DNA of 64,000 nt from Emiliania huxleyi CCMP1516 (taxonomy: Eukaryota > Haptophyta > Isochrysidales > Noelaerhabdaceae), in the NCBI RefSeq assembly GCF_000372725.1, contig NW_005195085.1, forward strand, positions 61,636 to 125,635, written 5' to 3'. The position numbers and the translations under genes are program-made. Under the pieces are notes generated by a model. That model did not search any database. It was given only the letters and a program-made list of their open reading frames with translations, and was not told the DNA's origin. This document shows positions 19,919-31,551 of the stretch, one piece after another. The first letter of the stretch is position 1; each line of letters opens with the position of its first letter.

Positions 19919-20503
19919 CCGACGTCTCGCTCGCACGTCCGATTTTGACTTTGGCCGCTCCGCGTCGGCCAGGTTGGTGTACTCCGATCCGAAACTCTTC
20001 GCCGGCCCAATCAGCTCGACCGGCTCGACCGCAAACCGGCTTGGTTTGGCCAGCGGCGCGACGTCTGTCCCGTGCTGCGGCCATCTCGGACGTTCAGGCA
20101 GTGCCACTCGGCGGCTCGGCCGCGCATCCTTCACACACGCCGCCACGGCCGGGATGAGAGGGTTCAGAATCGAGTCATGGTGCGAGCTTCATGCGCTGGG
20201 CGGCTGTGGTCACAGCATGCCCACCAGACGGACCTCAGAGCTTGCCGTCGGCGTGCTGTCGTGGCGAAGCTCTAGAGAGCTGGGGAGGAGCCGAGTGCAA
20301 TGGCGAGCCAGAGGCTACCTGGGTCACCAAGTGGTGGTCCTTGCCCACTCTGAGCAGGACTGTGCTTTGGTGGGATTGTGCTTGAGCACGTTCACGTCAC
20401 GTCAATTGCATATTTCTCCACCACCACCAGTCCTTTCTCCGGGACAACAACCACTGGAGGCCACACAACTCGAGTAGTGTGAACGACGGACATAATCCAG
20501 TAC

Positions 20504-23500
20504 TCACTCACGTGGCCGCTTGCCCGCCCCTACCCGCGCATGCTCACTCTCGTCTGCGCTCTGTTCGCTCACATCCGACCCCGAGTCCTCCGTTCCCGCG
20601 GCGGAGCCAAGCTCACGCGCATCCTCGGACGAGGCGGATGAGGACGAGTCCCCGCTCTCGCTGCTGCCATCACACACGCTGGCATCGCTGCCACCACTGC
20701 CGTCTGCGCCTTCGGCACCGGCACCGGCCTCGTCGAGCACAACGCTCGACCCCGACGGCGCAGCGACGGCGATCTGCGAGCGCACAAGCGTCTGGAGACG
20801 CTCGAGCCACTCTTTGCCGACCCCCTTTGGCCGCGACGCGTCGACTCGGTCGGCGGCGACCAGGAGCTCGCACGTCTCCCATTTTGCCGCGACGAGGGCC
20901 AGCTTGCCCTGAAAGCCGTGGGTCGGCATGCTCGGCAGCTGATCGAGCGTCAGCGAGCCCACTGGCGTGCTGCCGCTCACGCCGTCTCCCTCGCCGCCTC
21001 CGCTGCCACCGCCACCTCCAGTGCCTCCGTCACCGCCTCCGTCGCCACCGCCGCCTCCGTCGCCGCTGCCGCCGCCGCCACTGCCGCTGCCCGCGCTGCC
21101 CGCGCTGCTGCTGTCGCCAAGCTCGCCTCCTTGGCCGCCACTCGACGCCGCTGCAAAGTGCGCCACCAGCGCCGAGTGCAGAGAGCAAAGCGTCTTTGCG
21201 CCGACTCCTCTGATCTTGAGCTTGGCCAATGCCGACAGGCCCTCACTCGACAGAGCGGCGAGCGCGCCGCACGTCTTTGGCACAGCGTCCGCGGCAGCAG
21301 TCTGCGCCTTTGCCGTCCACGCGGCCACCGACTTCGGGCCAAAGCCTTTGATCAGTGTCGAGTTCAGCTCCGCGATGAGCGTCGACTTGCTGATGCTCGC
21401 GCCACCGGCGACCCATACTGCTCCCTTAGCTCCGCCGCCGCCCCCGCCGCCGCCGCCACCGCCCGAGCTCCGCCTCCGCCGCCGCTTCTTCTGGCGAGGC
21501 TCGCCATCCGAGCCGTCTCCGTCCGACGCGTCGTCAGCCACCGCCCCACGCCGCCGAGCATTCTCAAGCAGCCGCTTGAGCTGACCGCCGCGGCCGAAGT
21601 ACGACTTCAGCTTGGACTCGTCGAGTGCCTCGGTGCGGCGGAAGCGAGGTCGGCCAAGGTCAACGCCAAAGTACGGGTGGCCCGCGTATTGCGCCGCCGT
21701 CGCCGCCGTGCCGACAACTAGCATCAGATCACGGGCCTGGGCCGCGGAGAACTTGACGTTGCTAAACGTCTCTCCGATAAAGTACGCGTTGTAGACGAAC
21801 TCGAGCTGCTCTACCGAGCAGCGCTCTGTCGGCAAGCGCTGGGCGCGCGCCCACCCGAGCGGTTGCGGCGCCTGCACGTACTCCGTGCCATCCGAGTAAC
21901 GGAGCCGGAAGTCGCCCGCGGGTTGCAGCTGCGGCGCCTGGCAAGCCGCGCTCGCCGCGCTGCTGTCGATCACTGCCGTGAGGGCATTGGCGACGAGGCT
22001 GACATCGCGATCCCGCGCCGTCGGGCGATCGGCGGCGACTCCGGAGCGGTACGGCCTGATGAGCCCCTCGTTGTGCACCCCGGCTCGTAGGTGCAGCTGG
22101 AGGCCCCGCAGCGATGAGCTCGTGAAGTTGCAGCGTGGATGCCCCTCTGGGTCGCAGCGGCACCAGAAGCCAACGCTCTGCTGGCAGCGCTCCACAACGG
22201 CCGCGCGCTCGACGAGCAGATCCTGCTTCTTGCGTTCCTCTCGGCTCTTCCGCCGCTGCGCGACGACCGCCTCGGCGCGCTCCCGTCCAGCCTTATCCCG
22301 GGCGACTGGAAGCGCTGAATGGCCGCCACGAGCGCCGCTGCTCCCAGCCTCACGAGCCGCCTCCGCCGCCGCCGCCGCCGTCGAGGCCTCGCCAGCTACA
22401 GCCGGTGCTCCGCTCGATTCGACGAGCCGCGGCAGTGCAAAGCTGACTGCCTTCTCCGACTGGCGGAGGGCTTTTGCGGCGACCCTTAGCCCGTCGCCGA
22501 GACGGGTCTGCTGGCGAAGCACCAGCTCACTGAACTCGCCAGCGTCCTTGAACACGTACTCCCGGTGGGACATCGCCGACAGCTGCTTTATGGACGCTGC
22601 GTCGAGGGAGGAGCCTTGCGACCGGTCGGGCTGGAAGAGCATCGCGCTCTCGTTGCGCCCGAGCGTCATCTGCACCCCTCGGTACAGCTTCTCGGGCGTG
22701 AGAATGTCGTGCATCGCGGCCGCGACGAGACGGCGGACCTTGGCGCCCTTCACACCAAAGTGGCCGTCGAGCTGCGATTTTCCCTTCCCGCTCTCGCCGA
22801 TGTAGTGGTCCGTCACGGTGACACCCGTCAGGTCCCCCATCATGGACATGCCGACAGTGAACACCACTCCTGCGTATGCGCCCGCCCCGTCGGTCTTGAC
22901 CGCCGCATGCGTGATCCATGGGTGCTCCTCCTTATAGTGCTTGAGCGCTAGGTACACGGCGGAGAGCGTCGCAAAGCCATCCTCCTTCTTATCCGCCATC
23001 ATGCCGTCCACGTACGTCACGATGTACTCGCCCTCGGTGGCCTTCTCCTCGCCGTGCGCCCGCCTGATGAACATGACTCCGTGCCATGGCATACCCGCCT
23101 TGCCGAAGAAGTCCGACATGGCCTCGCGGAAGGACATGCTGAGGAATTTCATCTGCGGTCCGGCAAGGGGTGTAGTCAGGCGCGTGTTCGCTCTCCCCTA
23201 TTCTCTCCGCGTGGCTCGGGCGGTGAGAGGCAGACAGAGCGCCAGCGAAAGTGTCGCGCTCCCCATCGACTGCGATGCGTACTACTCGGTAATCACCTTC
23301 CAGTCGGCCACGACGACGCAGCCGGTGTCGTCCAGCTCGCGGAGAAGCATCTCGAGCACCTTCGCCTCGTGTGCGGCGCGTCGCTCGTGCGCGTGGAACG
23401 CATGGAAGCGCACCAGCGATCGCTGAGTTAGCAGCCGAAGCTCGTCGAAGGTGCCCCGCCCCGCCCCCACCAGCACCTGCGCCTCGCTCTGCTGCCCCTC

Positions 23501-25576
23501 CCCCACGCCAGTCGTGTGCACGGACTCCTCCGCCCGCTTAACTAGGGACGCTGCCATCTCCAGCAGCAGCGTGAAGTCCGGCTCGAGCGAGTGCACTCTC
23601 GCGCACTGCACGCAGCGAAGCGTGTGCACACGTGTGCAGGCGGCGACACGAGAGGCGTCCGGCGAGCCCGTGCCAAAGGCACATGCGCGGCAGTGCTCTG
23701 GGCACGAAGGCTCGTCCGCACCCGGCTCGTCCGCGTCACAGCTCGCCAGATGCTTTGCCATCCCGCGTTTAATGAAGATCTCTACGCTCTCGACCGTCTC
23801 CTTTAGCGCGGCGGCGTGCGATCGCACAGCAGCCGCCTCCGCTTGCCATGTCGTGCGCTCGGCGTCGCCCTCGGGCAGAAGACTCGCGTGCTCTAGTTTA
23901 CTAGCGAGCTGCCCGAGCTCGGCGCAGTACTCGCGCAGTCGCTTGGCCTGTTGGCGACCGTTCTGCTCAGCATACGTGTCTAGCGCGCCGTATGACTTTT
24001 GCGTCTCCCCCGCCACCATTTCTGCCAGCTCCAAGAAATGGCTACGGCCGAGGCGGAGAGTCGCGTCCCGCGTCGCGGCATACGCCGTATGCAGCGCCTC
24101 GGCGCACTGCCTGCGCTGAGTCTTTGGGAACTCCACCCAGCCAGTGGAAGTCTTGACACGATGCGTCCCGAAAGCAACGTGCTGCATGTTGTCCCCCGAC
24201 GCCAGGAAGTCTACGGCGCCAACCAGCTTTGAGTGGGGGAGAGTTCCAAGGTCGCCCCCGCCTTTCAGCCGCCATTTCTCCGTCTTACTCACAGCTGGCG
24301 TCTGGCCGCTGAGCCAGATGCACGCGTGCCACTTCGCATATCGCCACCGGTATCTGGTCAGCGGCCCGAGTCCGGCCTCACCCAACTGAAACTCGAAGCA
24401 TTCATTGAAGATGCGAAGCGAGTACCCCGCGGTGAGCGGCGAGAGGATCTGAGCCAGCACACGCACTGGCTCCTTTCGCTGCTCCGCACATATGTACGAA
24501 TAGACCAGGCTTTTGGCCATCGGACTCTGCGCAATTAAATCGAGCAGTCGACGGCCCCGTGGCGGCGTCGAGGTCGAGAGCACGGAGCGGAGGCCGGCTC
24601 CAGCGCTGCTATCCGGCCTTGAGCGCTTCGGCGAGGCGGAAAGGGCTGCAGCCGTTGCCAGTGGATCTGGCGCGAGCGCGTCTAGCACGTGGTAGACGGC
24701 GACAGAGCCCGCCTGCATTAGGTTGCGGCGCCCTCCAGACGTCGCGCTCATGTTTGAGAGACCCATGTCAAACCTTCGGTCGAGCAGCGATGCCGGGAGC
24801 TTGCGGCCTGCCTCATCCGTAAGAGGCACGCCGAGGGCGGTCAAGATGCCTCGGAGCGTCAAACGCGGCCGCGGTGGAGGTGGCGGCGGTGGCAGAGACG
24901 GTGGCGCACTGCACGACGACACCTCCATTGGCTCGGGCGGTGCTGGTCCGCTCCGCGTCTGCCGATACTGACTGTCGAGGAGAAGACGAGTCCGGCTGAG
25001 CCCGGGCGGCACGGGAGCTTTGCGGTCGGCCACCGGCGTGGTCGACTCGTCCAGCTGACGCACCGGGTCGTAATCCAAGTGGTTGGCGCCAAACGCGAGC
25101 CACCGGCACCGCCCACCCTTTTGCGTCGTTGTTTTGGCAACGAGCAACTGGGCCGCGCCCGGCTGTTTCTCCGCGAGGTAGTCATTCAGAGCTGACTGGA
25201 TAGCACTCCCTCGGCCAATGAGACCGGCCGCAGTCATCAGCGCCGCCACCGCACTGTGGTGGAGGCCGAGCCGCTCGGGAAGGACATAGTCGCGAGGCAC
25301 CCACTCTGGCGCTTCATCTGCGGCGAGCCATACGCCCTGCGGAATGGCAAAGCTGCCCGGTCGAGAGAGCACGTCGAGAAGCCGCCGAGGACTCCACTCT
25401 GGTGGCCAGCTGGGCGGTGGAGGGGTTTTGAGGTCAGATTCTGTGTCCGGCACGCTCGTGGAGCCGTCCGCAGGGTCAGCGGCTGTCATGAGCTGGTCCG
25501 TGATTTCATGGTGCGGAGGCACCTCCTGCGTCGTAGACAGGGCGTTCTGGAGCTCTGTTGCGATACGACCCATCAT
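20504..25576 (-). CDS. Transposase of DDD/E type, family not named
   Basis: Two long frames join through a GT-AG intron (23296-23153) to about 1,640 residues: 25576-23297 and 23152-20504. The splice restores ADWK/MKFLSMSFREAMSDFFG, which then continues to YVDGMMADKKEDG, KTDGAGAYAG and GKGKSQLDGHFG. These look like the three acidic positions of an RNase H-fold transposase (Asp in ADWK, Asp in KTDGAG, Asp in QLDGHFG), which cuts and rejoins DNA at the inverted ends. The first half holds a Cys/His-rich segment (CPEHCRACAFG ... CVQCARVHS), probably DNA binding. The C-terminal third is Gly/Ser/Asp-rich. The frame ends next to GTGAGT, so a further exon toward 19781 is possible. An upstream ATG at 25705 lies in the inverted repeat. 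Confidence 0.75.
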
Positions 25577-25634
25577 CTGGACGGCTTTGTGTCGAGCGAT
25601 CCGCGACGGCGCTGTGGCACGCCGTTCCTGGGGA

Positions 25635-25752
25635 CGAAAAAATCGAGAAAAAATCGTGGTCAAAGTTTGATCTTGTGATCTCTGCAGTTCCCATGCCCCA
25701 AACATGTCCCCAACACGGGGGCATGCACTCCGCAGCCTCAAATCCCGCTGTC
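25635..25752 (-). repeat. Right terminal inverted repeat of the transposon
   Basis: Inverted partner of 19799-19918. The long minus-strand frame extends back into it without a stop, so transcription may start at or in the repeat. Confidence 0.85.
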
Positions 25753-26659
25753 GCTACCCGTGTTTTCACACCCACGGTCAAAAAAACCGGCCCCTAACAG
25801 TACTTACTTTATGGCCCTCTCCCTGCGAACGCGCACCCCCCCCCTAGGGGTCAGGGCTCTCTAGCCCGTAGCCCGATCCCGATCATCCGGCCCGCTGGTG
25901 CGCTTCTCCGGGTGGTTCCGTTCACGAAGACGTTCGTGTGAATTCGTTCGTGTCCGAATCTGTTTCCTATCAGACGTCTCTTGCTGCTTGCTCCATCGTA
26001 TGTGAATGTCGTGGTACGATTTGCGTTTTCCGGGTTCCGGTCGGCGGTCGTTTCCGATTCGTTTCCCCCCTGAGAACGCTGAACGGACCAAACACCTATA
26101 TCTTTGCCCTCTCCTTTGTACAATCGCATCCTAACAAAACCGCGGCAGATCACCACACGGACACGCGCGCCGCTGTTGTTCTCGAAAAAAAATGTTCCAG
26201 TCTTAGCAAGCAAAAGGGAGCACATCAGACACGACTCAGCAAGTGCGCCTCGGGCTTCGCCGCGGCGGCTGCGAGAGGGAGGGCCGCGCTCTTTGCAGTG
26301 AGCCCCGGCAGGTCGGCTATCCATCCAGCGGGCCTCGGAGGACTGGACTCGTAATTCGCGAAGTTCCATTAGAGTAGGTCCCAGGGCGCCGCCGATGATA
26401 TCGCCGCATTCAACAACTTGAAAAGAAATGCGCCGGGTGGAGTGCACGACGCTTCACCTCTCCACGCGCTCTGTGTCTCGCTCTCCTTCTCCATCGGGGC
26501 GCCCCGTCTACTCGGAGCTAATACACACAAGACTCGAACACCACCACGGACACTCTCACCCGGTGAGTCTTCACGAGACGATGAGTTCCGCCGAGTTTCG
26601 AGCCGAGATCGGCCGAGATCGTCCGAGGGGCTGCGTCCACTTCGCCAACAGGGCGCGAT
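25753..26659. other. Intergenic, with a third copy of the ccgatcatccggcccgctgg repeat
   Basis: 25810-25915 matches 7339-7480 (tgcgaacgcgcacccccc, ggctctctagcccgtag, ccgatcatccggcccgctgg). The rest shows an imperfect inverted pair around 25925-25965 (acgttcgtgt/ttcgtgt) and the upstream region of the next gene; no gene recognised. Confidence 0.6.
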
Positions 26660-28911
26660 ATGCGAGCCCTTCTTCGATGGCTCCGCCTGCTGGTCGCCGT
26701 GACCACAGCCGACGCTCATGGCTACATGTGCGCCTCGCCCGCTCTCTCGCGAAGGCACCTCCGCTGGCGGCCGCTTCACGCCCGCCTCCTCCGCCAGGAC
26801 CAAGCCGACCAAGCGGGAGGCGTTCTGGGTCGATGGAATCGTCTGTGATGCGTCGAGCCTCAACCCCGGCTCCTTTTGCTGGGCCCAGCCGCACAACTTC
26901 CAGCAGGCCAACCACCCATTCACCTTCTTTGCGCCCGAGGTCGCATCTGGCATGCAGCACTCCGACGACGCTTTTGCGTGCCACGACATGAGGGCGGCGG
27001 CGGCGCCGACCGACACAATCACCGCTGGGGCGCCGCTCGCCGTCGAGTGGTACCTGCAGGCAAACCATCCCGGCGACTGCGCCCTGTACATCTCGTACGA
27101 CACAGACCTGGACACTCCACGCCGCTGGATCAAGCTCAAGAACTTTGTGGGCTGCGCGGGCGACGCGGGGATGCTGGACCCGACGGTCCCGCCGAGCGGC
27201 ATCAACACGGCCACCGTGACACTGCCCGACTGGCTGCCCTCGTGCGACCACTGCGTGATTCGGTGGGAATGGTGCGTCTCGCAATCGCAGCCATGCTCGT
27301 GCGACGTTGGACGCGTCCATGATGCGTCCGTGCATGACCTAGGTACGCCATCCACACGGTCGACATGCAGCAGTACGCCACCTGCAGCGACGTGCGCGTC
27401 GTCGGCACCTCCGAGCCGCACGACACCTTCCTCTCCAAGGTGTCGCCTGTGCTAGCCCTCGCTGCCCGACCCACAAGATGACCCTGGCCGCCCCGCGCAG
27501 CCTGACCCCAATCGTGCTCGTCTCCGAGGTGTCGCCCGTGCTCGACCTGGTCGGGGCGGAGCACCTGCGCGGCCCCGTCCGCAACCCGTACGCCACCTGC
27601 CCCTCCTGCCCCAACAGCGGGATCGAGCTCGGCGAGGAGTACATTCTCGGGCCGCAAGTCGCAGCCTACAGTGCCGACCCATCTCCCGGCCCGCCGCCGC
27701 TGCCGCCCCGCCCGCCACCCGGGCCGCAGCCTCCCCCGTCGCCGCCGCCGCCTCCCTCGCCGCCGCCGCCGCCTCCCGCCCCAGAAACGGCATGCTCCGT
27801 GTGCGCCCACCCCGCCTGCGGCTGCGATCTCCTCGGTCGACCTTGGTGCGCCGTGAGCCACTGCCACGACCAGCTGGACAGCAGCGGCTCTTGCACGTGG
27901 GGAGTCTCTTGCGCGACCGTGACGCCCTCGCCCTCGCCAAACCCCGCGCCACCCCCGTCCCCATCCCCGTCCCCGCCTCCATCGCTGTCGCCATCGCTGT
28001 CGCCATCCCCGCCGCCACCTCGCTCGGCGCACCCNNNNNNNNNNNNNNNNNNNNNNNNNNNNNNNNNNNNNNNNNNNNNNNNNNNNNNNNNNNNNNNNNN
28101 NNNNNNNNNNNNNNNNNNNNNNNNNNNNNNNNNNNNNNNNNNNNNNNNNNNNNNNNNNNNNNNNNNNNNNNNNNNNNNNNNNNNNNNNNNNNNNNNNNNN
28201 NNNNNNNNNNNNNNNNNNNNNNNNNNNNNNNNNNNNNNNNNNNNNNNNNNNNNNNNNNNNNNNNNNNNNNNNNNNNNNNNNNNNNNNNNNNNNNNNNNNN
28301 NNNNNNNNNNNNNNNNNNNNNNNNNNNNNNNNNNNNNNNNNNNNNNNNNNNNTCCCCCCCCCCCCCCCCCCTCGATAGGCTCGTCGACGAGGCGAGCTTC
28401 TCGCACACCTTCGCCGCGCCGGGGGACTTCCCCTACTTCTGCGGGCCGCACTCACGCATGAACGCGAAGATCACCGTCGTCAGCGTGGCCGCGCCGACCC
28501 CTCCGCCTCCGTCCGCGTCGCCGTCGCCGCCGCCTCCGTCCGCGTCGCCGTCGCCGCCGCCTCCGTCCGCGTCGCCGTCGCCGCCGCCTCCGTCCGCCTC
28601 GCCGTCGCCGCCGCCTCCGTCCGCGTCGCCGTCGCCGCCGCCTCCGTCCGCCTCGCCGTCGCCGCCGCCTCCCTCGTCCCCCGGCAGCCCTACTTGCGAG
28701 GCAGCACCGTACGACCCGGCCTCCAACCTGGTGAGATTTAGCCGAGATAAGCCGCGGTGCAAGCCGAGAGATGAACAGCCAACAGCGACATACGTGGCCG
28801 AGATGTCTGGCCCACACGCCGCCCCGCCGAGAGCAGGCGCTGGGCGACTCGCTCATGCTCGCCACCTTTGCGTCTGGCGGCACCACCTTTGTCGTCCGTT
28901 GCGATATTTGA
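26660..28911 (+). CDS. Secreted LPMO-like protein apparently fused to a cupredoxin domain; one frameshift, one gap
   Basis: A signal peptide (MRALLRWLRLLVAVTTADA) is followed directly by HGYM, the N-terminal histidine expected in the copper-binding histidine brace of lytic polysaccharide monooxygenases, which oxidatively cleave chitin or cellulose. A +1 frameshift near 26735-26750 separates this from the body (AFWVDGIVCDASSLNPGSFC ... ANHPGDCALYISYD). Splicing out 27272-27342 gives VIRWEW/YAIHTVDMQQYATCSDV, a typical LPMO end; 27440-27528 is a second intron. Then come proline linkers, a Cys-rich module (CSVCAHPACGCD), the gap, and a cupredoxin end (FSHTFAAPGDFPYFCGPHSR) with Cys-His-Met ligands. 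SASPSPPPP repeats and a last exon (28837-28911) close the gene. The gap leaves continuity unproven. Confidence 0.65.
28035..28352. other. Assembly gap (318 Ns)
   Basis: Unknown bases between the Cys-rich module and the cupredoxin end, flanked by low-complexity Pro/Ser codons and a C-run, probably a collapsed repeat. Confidence 1.
28503..28677 (+). repeat. 27-bp coding minisatellite (SASPSPPPP)
   Basis: Six to seven copies of a 27-bp unit (tccgcgtcgccgtcgccgcc) in frame after the cupredoxin end. Confidence 0.95.
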
Positions 28912-30059
28912 GGACGTGGAGAGGCCCACACCGCTCATCGCCCGCAGTCGCGTTGATATTGCAGAGGCGATGCCGCAGAGCATGCTCGACTGGAGGCTGT
29001 GGATATGTTGAATACGTGCAGACCTACACGTCGGGAGAGACACCGCAGATACGGTTGGCGCGGGTTGCTACGCCCGCGCGCCGCCCCTCTTGAGAGTGTC
29101 TGCTTACCCGCGCTTCGTACACCAGTGAGAGCCGCCTAAGGCATGGTGTCGCGCGCGTGTACAAGTATTCTTTGGCGACTTGTCCTGTCGTGGACGTCGA
29201 GGGTAATGGACAAAGGTCCCGTTAGTACGTTAGAGCGCGCGCTAGTGTGTTATGCTGTAGGCGGCTTTCCCGCTGTCGTAGTTAGTTGCAAGTTGGTTGA
29301 TGGTTCCCGGGACCCCGTCACCCTGGTAAAAGGAGACACAAGACATAGTCATAGAGTCAGTTATCTTTTTTTGCTTGAATCCCGTGACACGAGAGAGCAC
29401 GCAATGACACAGTTCCTGTCCAGACACACTCGAGACAGCCGGTCTCATGCTCACCCGCCTTTCTACCTTCATGCTCACTGCAACAGGCTCGCTTGGATGT
29501 TGTGCCAGCGCGAGTGCCCGTGATGGTGCCGCTCATGGAGCTCCATCACGCAAACTCGCAGAAGGTGGTGAACGGCCGCTGCCGGCACCGTCTTGCCACG
29601 GGAGTAATGGCGGTACGCGTGGACGCCGCACATGAGGCAGAGGAAGAAGTTGGGTAGTAGCCAGGTATGACGGTCAGTGGTCTGCCCAGTGTGCTGCCAC
29701 GGCGACGGTGGGACTGGCTGTGACAGCAGTTGCCGCGAGGCCGGACGGGCAAAGCGTGAGAGCTGGCTCGACCGACGAAACGTGGCGAGAGACGAGAGCG
29801 CGGTGTGTATTTGACGAGCGGGTCAGTATTGACGAGTGATCACAGCGGTGGTCGGCAGAGAGAGGGTGGTTTTCGAGCGGTGGTAGGCAGAGAGAGCGGT
29901 GGTAGGCCCGGTTTTCGAGCAGGCGCCGCCGGTGCCGGTGGTAGGCCCGGTTTTCGAGCAGGCGCCGCGGTGGTTTGCAATGCGACCGAGTCTGTGAGGC
30001 TCAGGACTACCTCACGAGCGTTTTTCTCTTAGTGCCAGTGCGACGCCGATCACGAGTTC
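28912..30059. other. No recognised gene; 39-bp tandem repeat near the right end
   Basis: A 126-codon frame (29143-29523) has no family resemblance. 29865-29980 holds two to three copies of a unit with gtggtaggcccggttttcga and gcaggcgccgc. Confidence 0.55.
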
Positions 30060-30425
30060 TAACCGCCAATGGCAGTTATAAGTTGCGGCCGTCGCCGCGG
30101 CTCGTCTCTGCCGCGGCGGCTGCTGCGCGCTCGCAGCGGCGCCGCTCTCTCGAGCGACGGCTGGCGCCGCGGCTCGCCGCCGACGCGCACTGCGCTCGCA
30201 CGATCATCCGCAGCGTGGCGTGCGCGGTGCTGCGCGCCGCTCTGCGAGCGCTTCTGCGGGCGCCTCATGCTGCACTGCTGTACATCATCCTGCACTGCTG
30301 GATTGGACTGCGTTGGTCATCGAGGAGACTGCGCGGTGCTCTACGCGGAGGTCTGCGAGCGTCGATCGCGCACGGCAGGCGGATTGCGGGCTGCGTGAGA
30401 GCGGCAGGCGCTATTCTCTCTCTGG

Positions 30426-30458
<33 letters not shown>

Positions 30459-30615
30459 TGGTGCTGATGCTGCTGCTGGTGCGGCGCGGCTCCGCGACTC
30501 GGCTCACCGCGCGCGTCGCTGGAATCTGACGCGGTGGGCGGCGTCGAGAGCGGCAGCGGTGGCGGCTCGAGGGTGGAGGCGGTGGCTGGAGGCTGTGGTG
30601 GACTTTGAGTTTATT
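30060..30615 (+). repeat. Dispersed repeat, inverted partner of 15416-15950
   Basis: Includes the gctgctgctgctgctg run (30425-30450) and ends gtggactttgagtttattt, the mirror image of the copy beginning at 15416. Divergence is moderate, with a longer insert around 30280-30400 in this copy. Confidence 0.8.
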
Positions 30616-30619
30616 TAGG

Positions 30620-31008
30620 GGTCGAGTACGCGGGCCGCCGGCGAGCTGCTGCCGCGCATGCTGCGCTGTGGGCTTCGCCATCGTGTCCTGAGTACGTCGC
30701 CGACGCCACCTGCCGCTCGCCGCTGCCTTGGACTTCCCTGCCATCAGGCAAACACACAGACACACACACACAAACACACACACGTTATTAATCGGGTAAT
30801 AATTATTAAATATTAATCCTCGGGCGGCGGAGCGGCGCGGCGGCGGGCAGCGCGAGGCGGCGGCGCGGCGAGGCAGCGGGCGGCGCAGGGCGGGGCGGCG
30901 CGGCGGCGGGTGGGGTAATTAATTATTTGTTAATTCATTATTACTTAATAATCATCGGGCGGCGGCGCGGCGCGGCGGCGGGCGGGGCGGAGCAGGGCGG
31001 CGCGACCA
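30620..31008. other. AT-rich/GC-rich alternating spacer
   Basis: CA microsatellite (30750-30785), then ggcggcgcggcggc-type tracts separated twice by taattaatta/attattaatc islands. No gene. Confidence 0.6.
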
Positions 31009-31551
31009 TCTGCAGTTACCGGGCCTCTGCTTTCAATACGGGCCTCCTAGACAGCGGCGCGACCCCTAAGCTGGTGCGGGAACGGCTGGACGCATATGAC
31101 ACGCAGTGGGCCGCGAAAATCCCGATGCGCTGCCTCGACAAGGAGCGGGCGCAGGCGCGAGTCTACTCTCTCAACTCCCGCCCCACTCCGCTTCGCGCCC
31201 GCTTCCCGACTCAGCCCACCCTGCACGCTGGGTGTCCTGGCACGCTCAGATGGCACTCGCCGTGCCCCCTTGAGTTGCCGGTTGCGCGTCTCCAGGTGAT
31301 GCTCAAAAAGACCGTCCGGGCGGAGAATACGCTGCTGCCTGGGTGGGAAGACCCCATGGAACCGCTGCACGACGTTGTGGTCCGCACGCTCCCCACGACG
31401 CTTTGCAGCGGCTAAAGGCATCCGATCACATATCCAGCTATGAAAACAGGTCCGCGCGCTCAACACGACGCTATGTAGCGTCAACACGGAGGAACTGCTG
31501 ACCGAGCCTCGCTGGGAGCAGCTGCAGGCGGCTATCTCCGGAAAGCGGTAG
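31009..31551 (+). CDS. 3' part of an unrecognised gene, three exons
   Basis: Coding-like exons: about 31009-31160 (ICSYRASAFNTGLLDSGAT ... LDKERAQAR), 31296-31379 (VMLKKTVRAENTLLPGWEDP ... HDVV) and 31450-31551 (VRALNTTLCSVNTEELLTEP, ending SGKR). The second intron (31380-31449, 70 bp, GT-AG) starts with a 31-bp near copy of the following exon's start (gtccgc(a/g)cgctc...acgacgct). The first intron (31161-31295) is a multiple of three without a stop, so retention would be tolerated. The start lies upstream, perhaps beyond the AT/GC-rich spacer. No family recognised; the product looks soluble and mixed charge. Confidence 0.5.

Larger units (their letters stand above)
19799..25752. mobile_element. 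5.95-kb DNA transposon with ~120-bp terminal inverted repeats
   Basis: 19799-19918 and 25635-25752 are inverted copies starting gacagcggg(g/a)tttgaggctg and running through gggacatgtttggggcatgg. All coding sequence inside lies on the minus strand (20504-25576) with one intron. A target duplication is not certain; CTA is found beside each end if the ends are shifted by a base. The near identity of the two ends and the open frames suggest recent activity. Confidence 0.8.
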
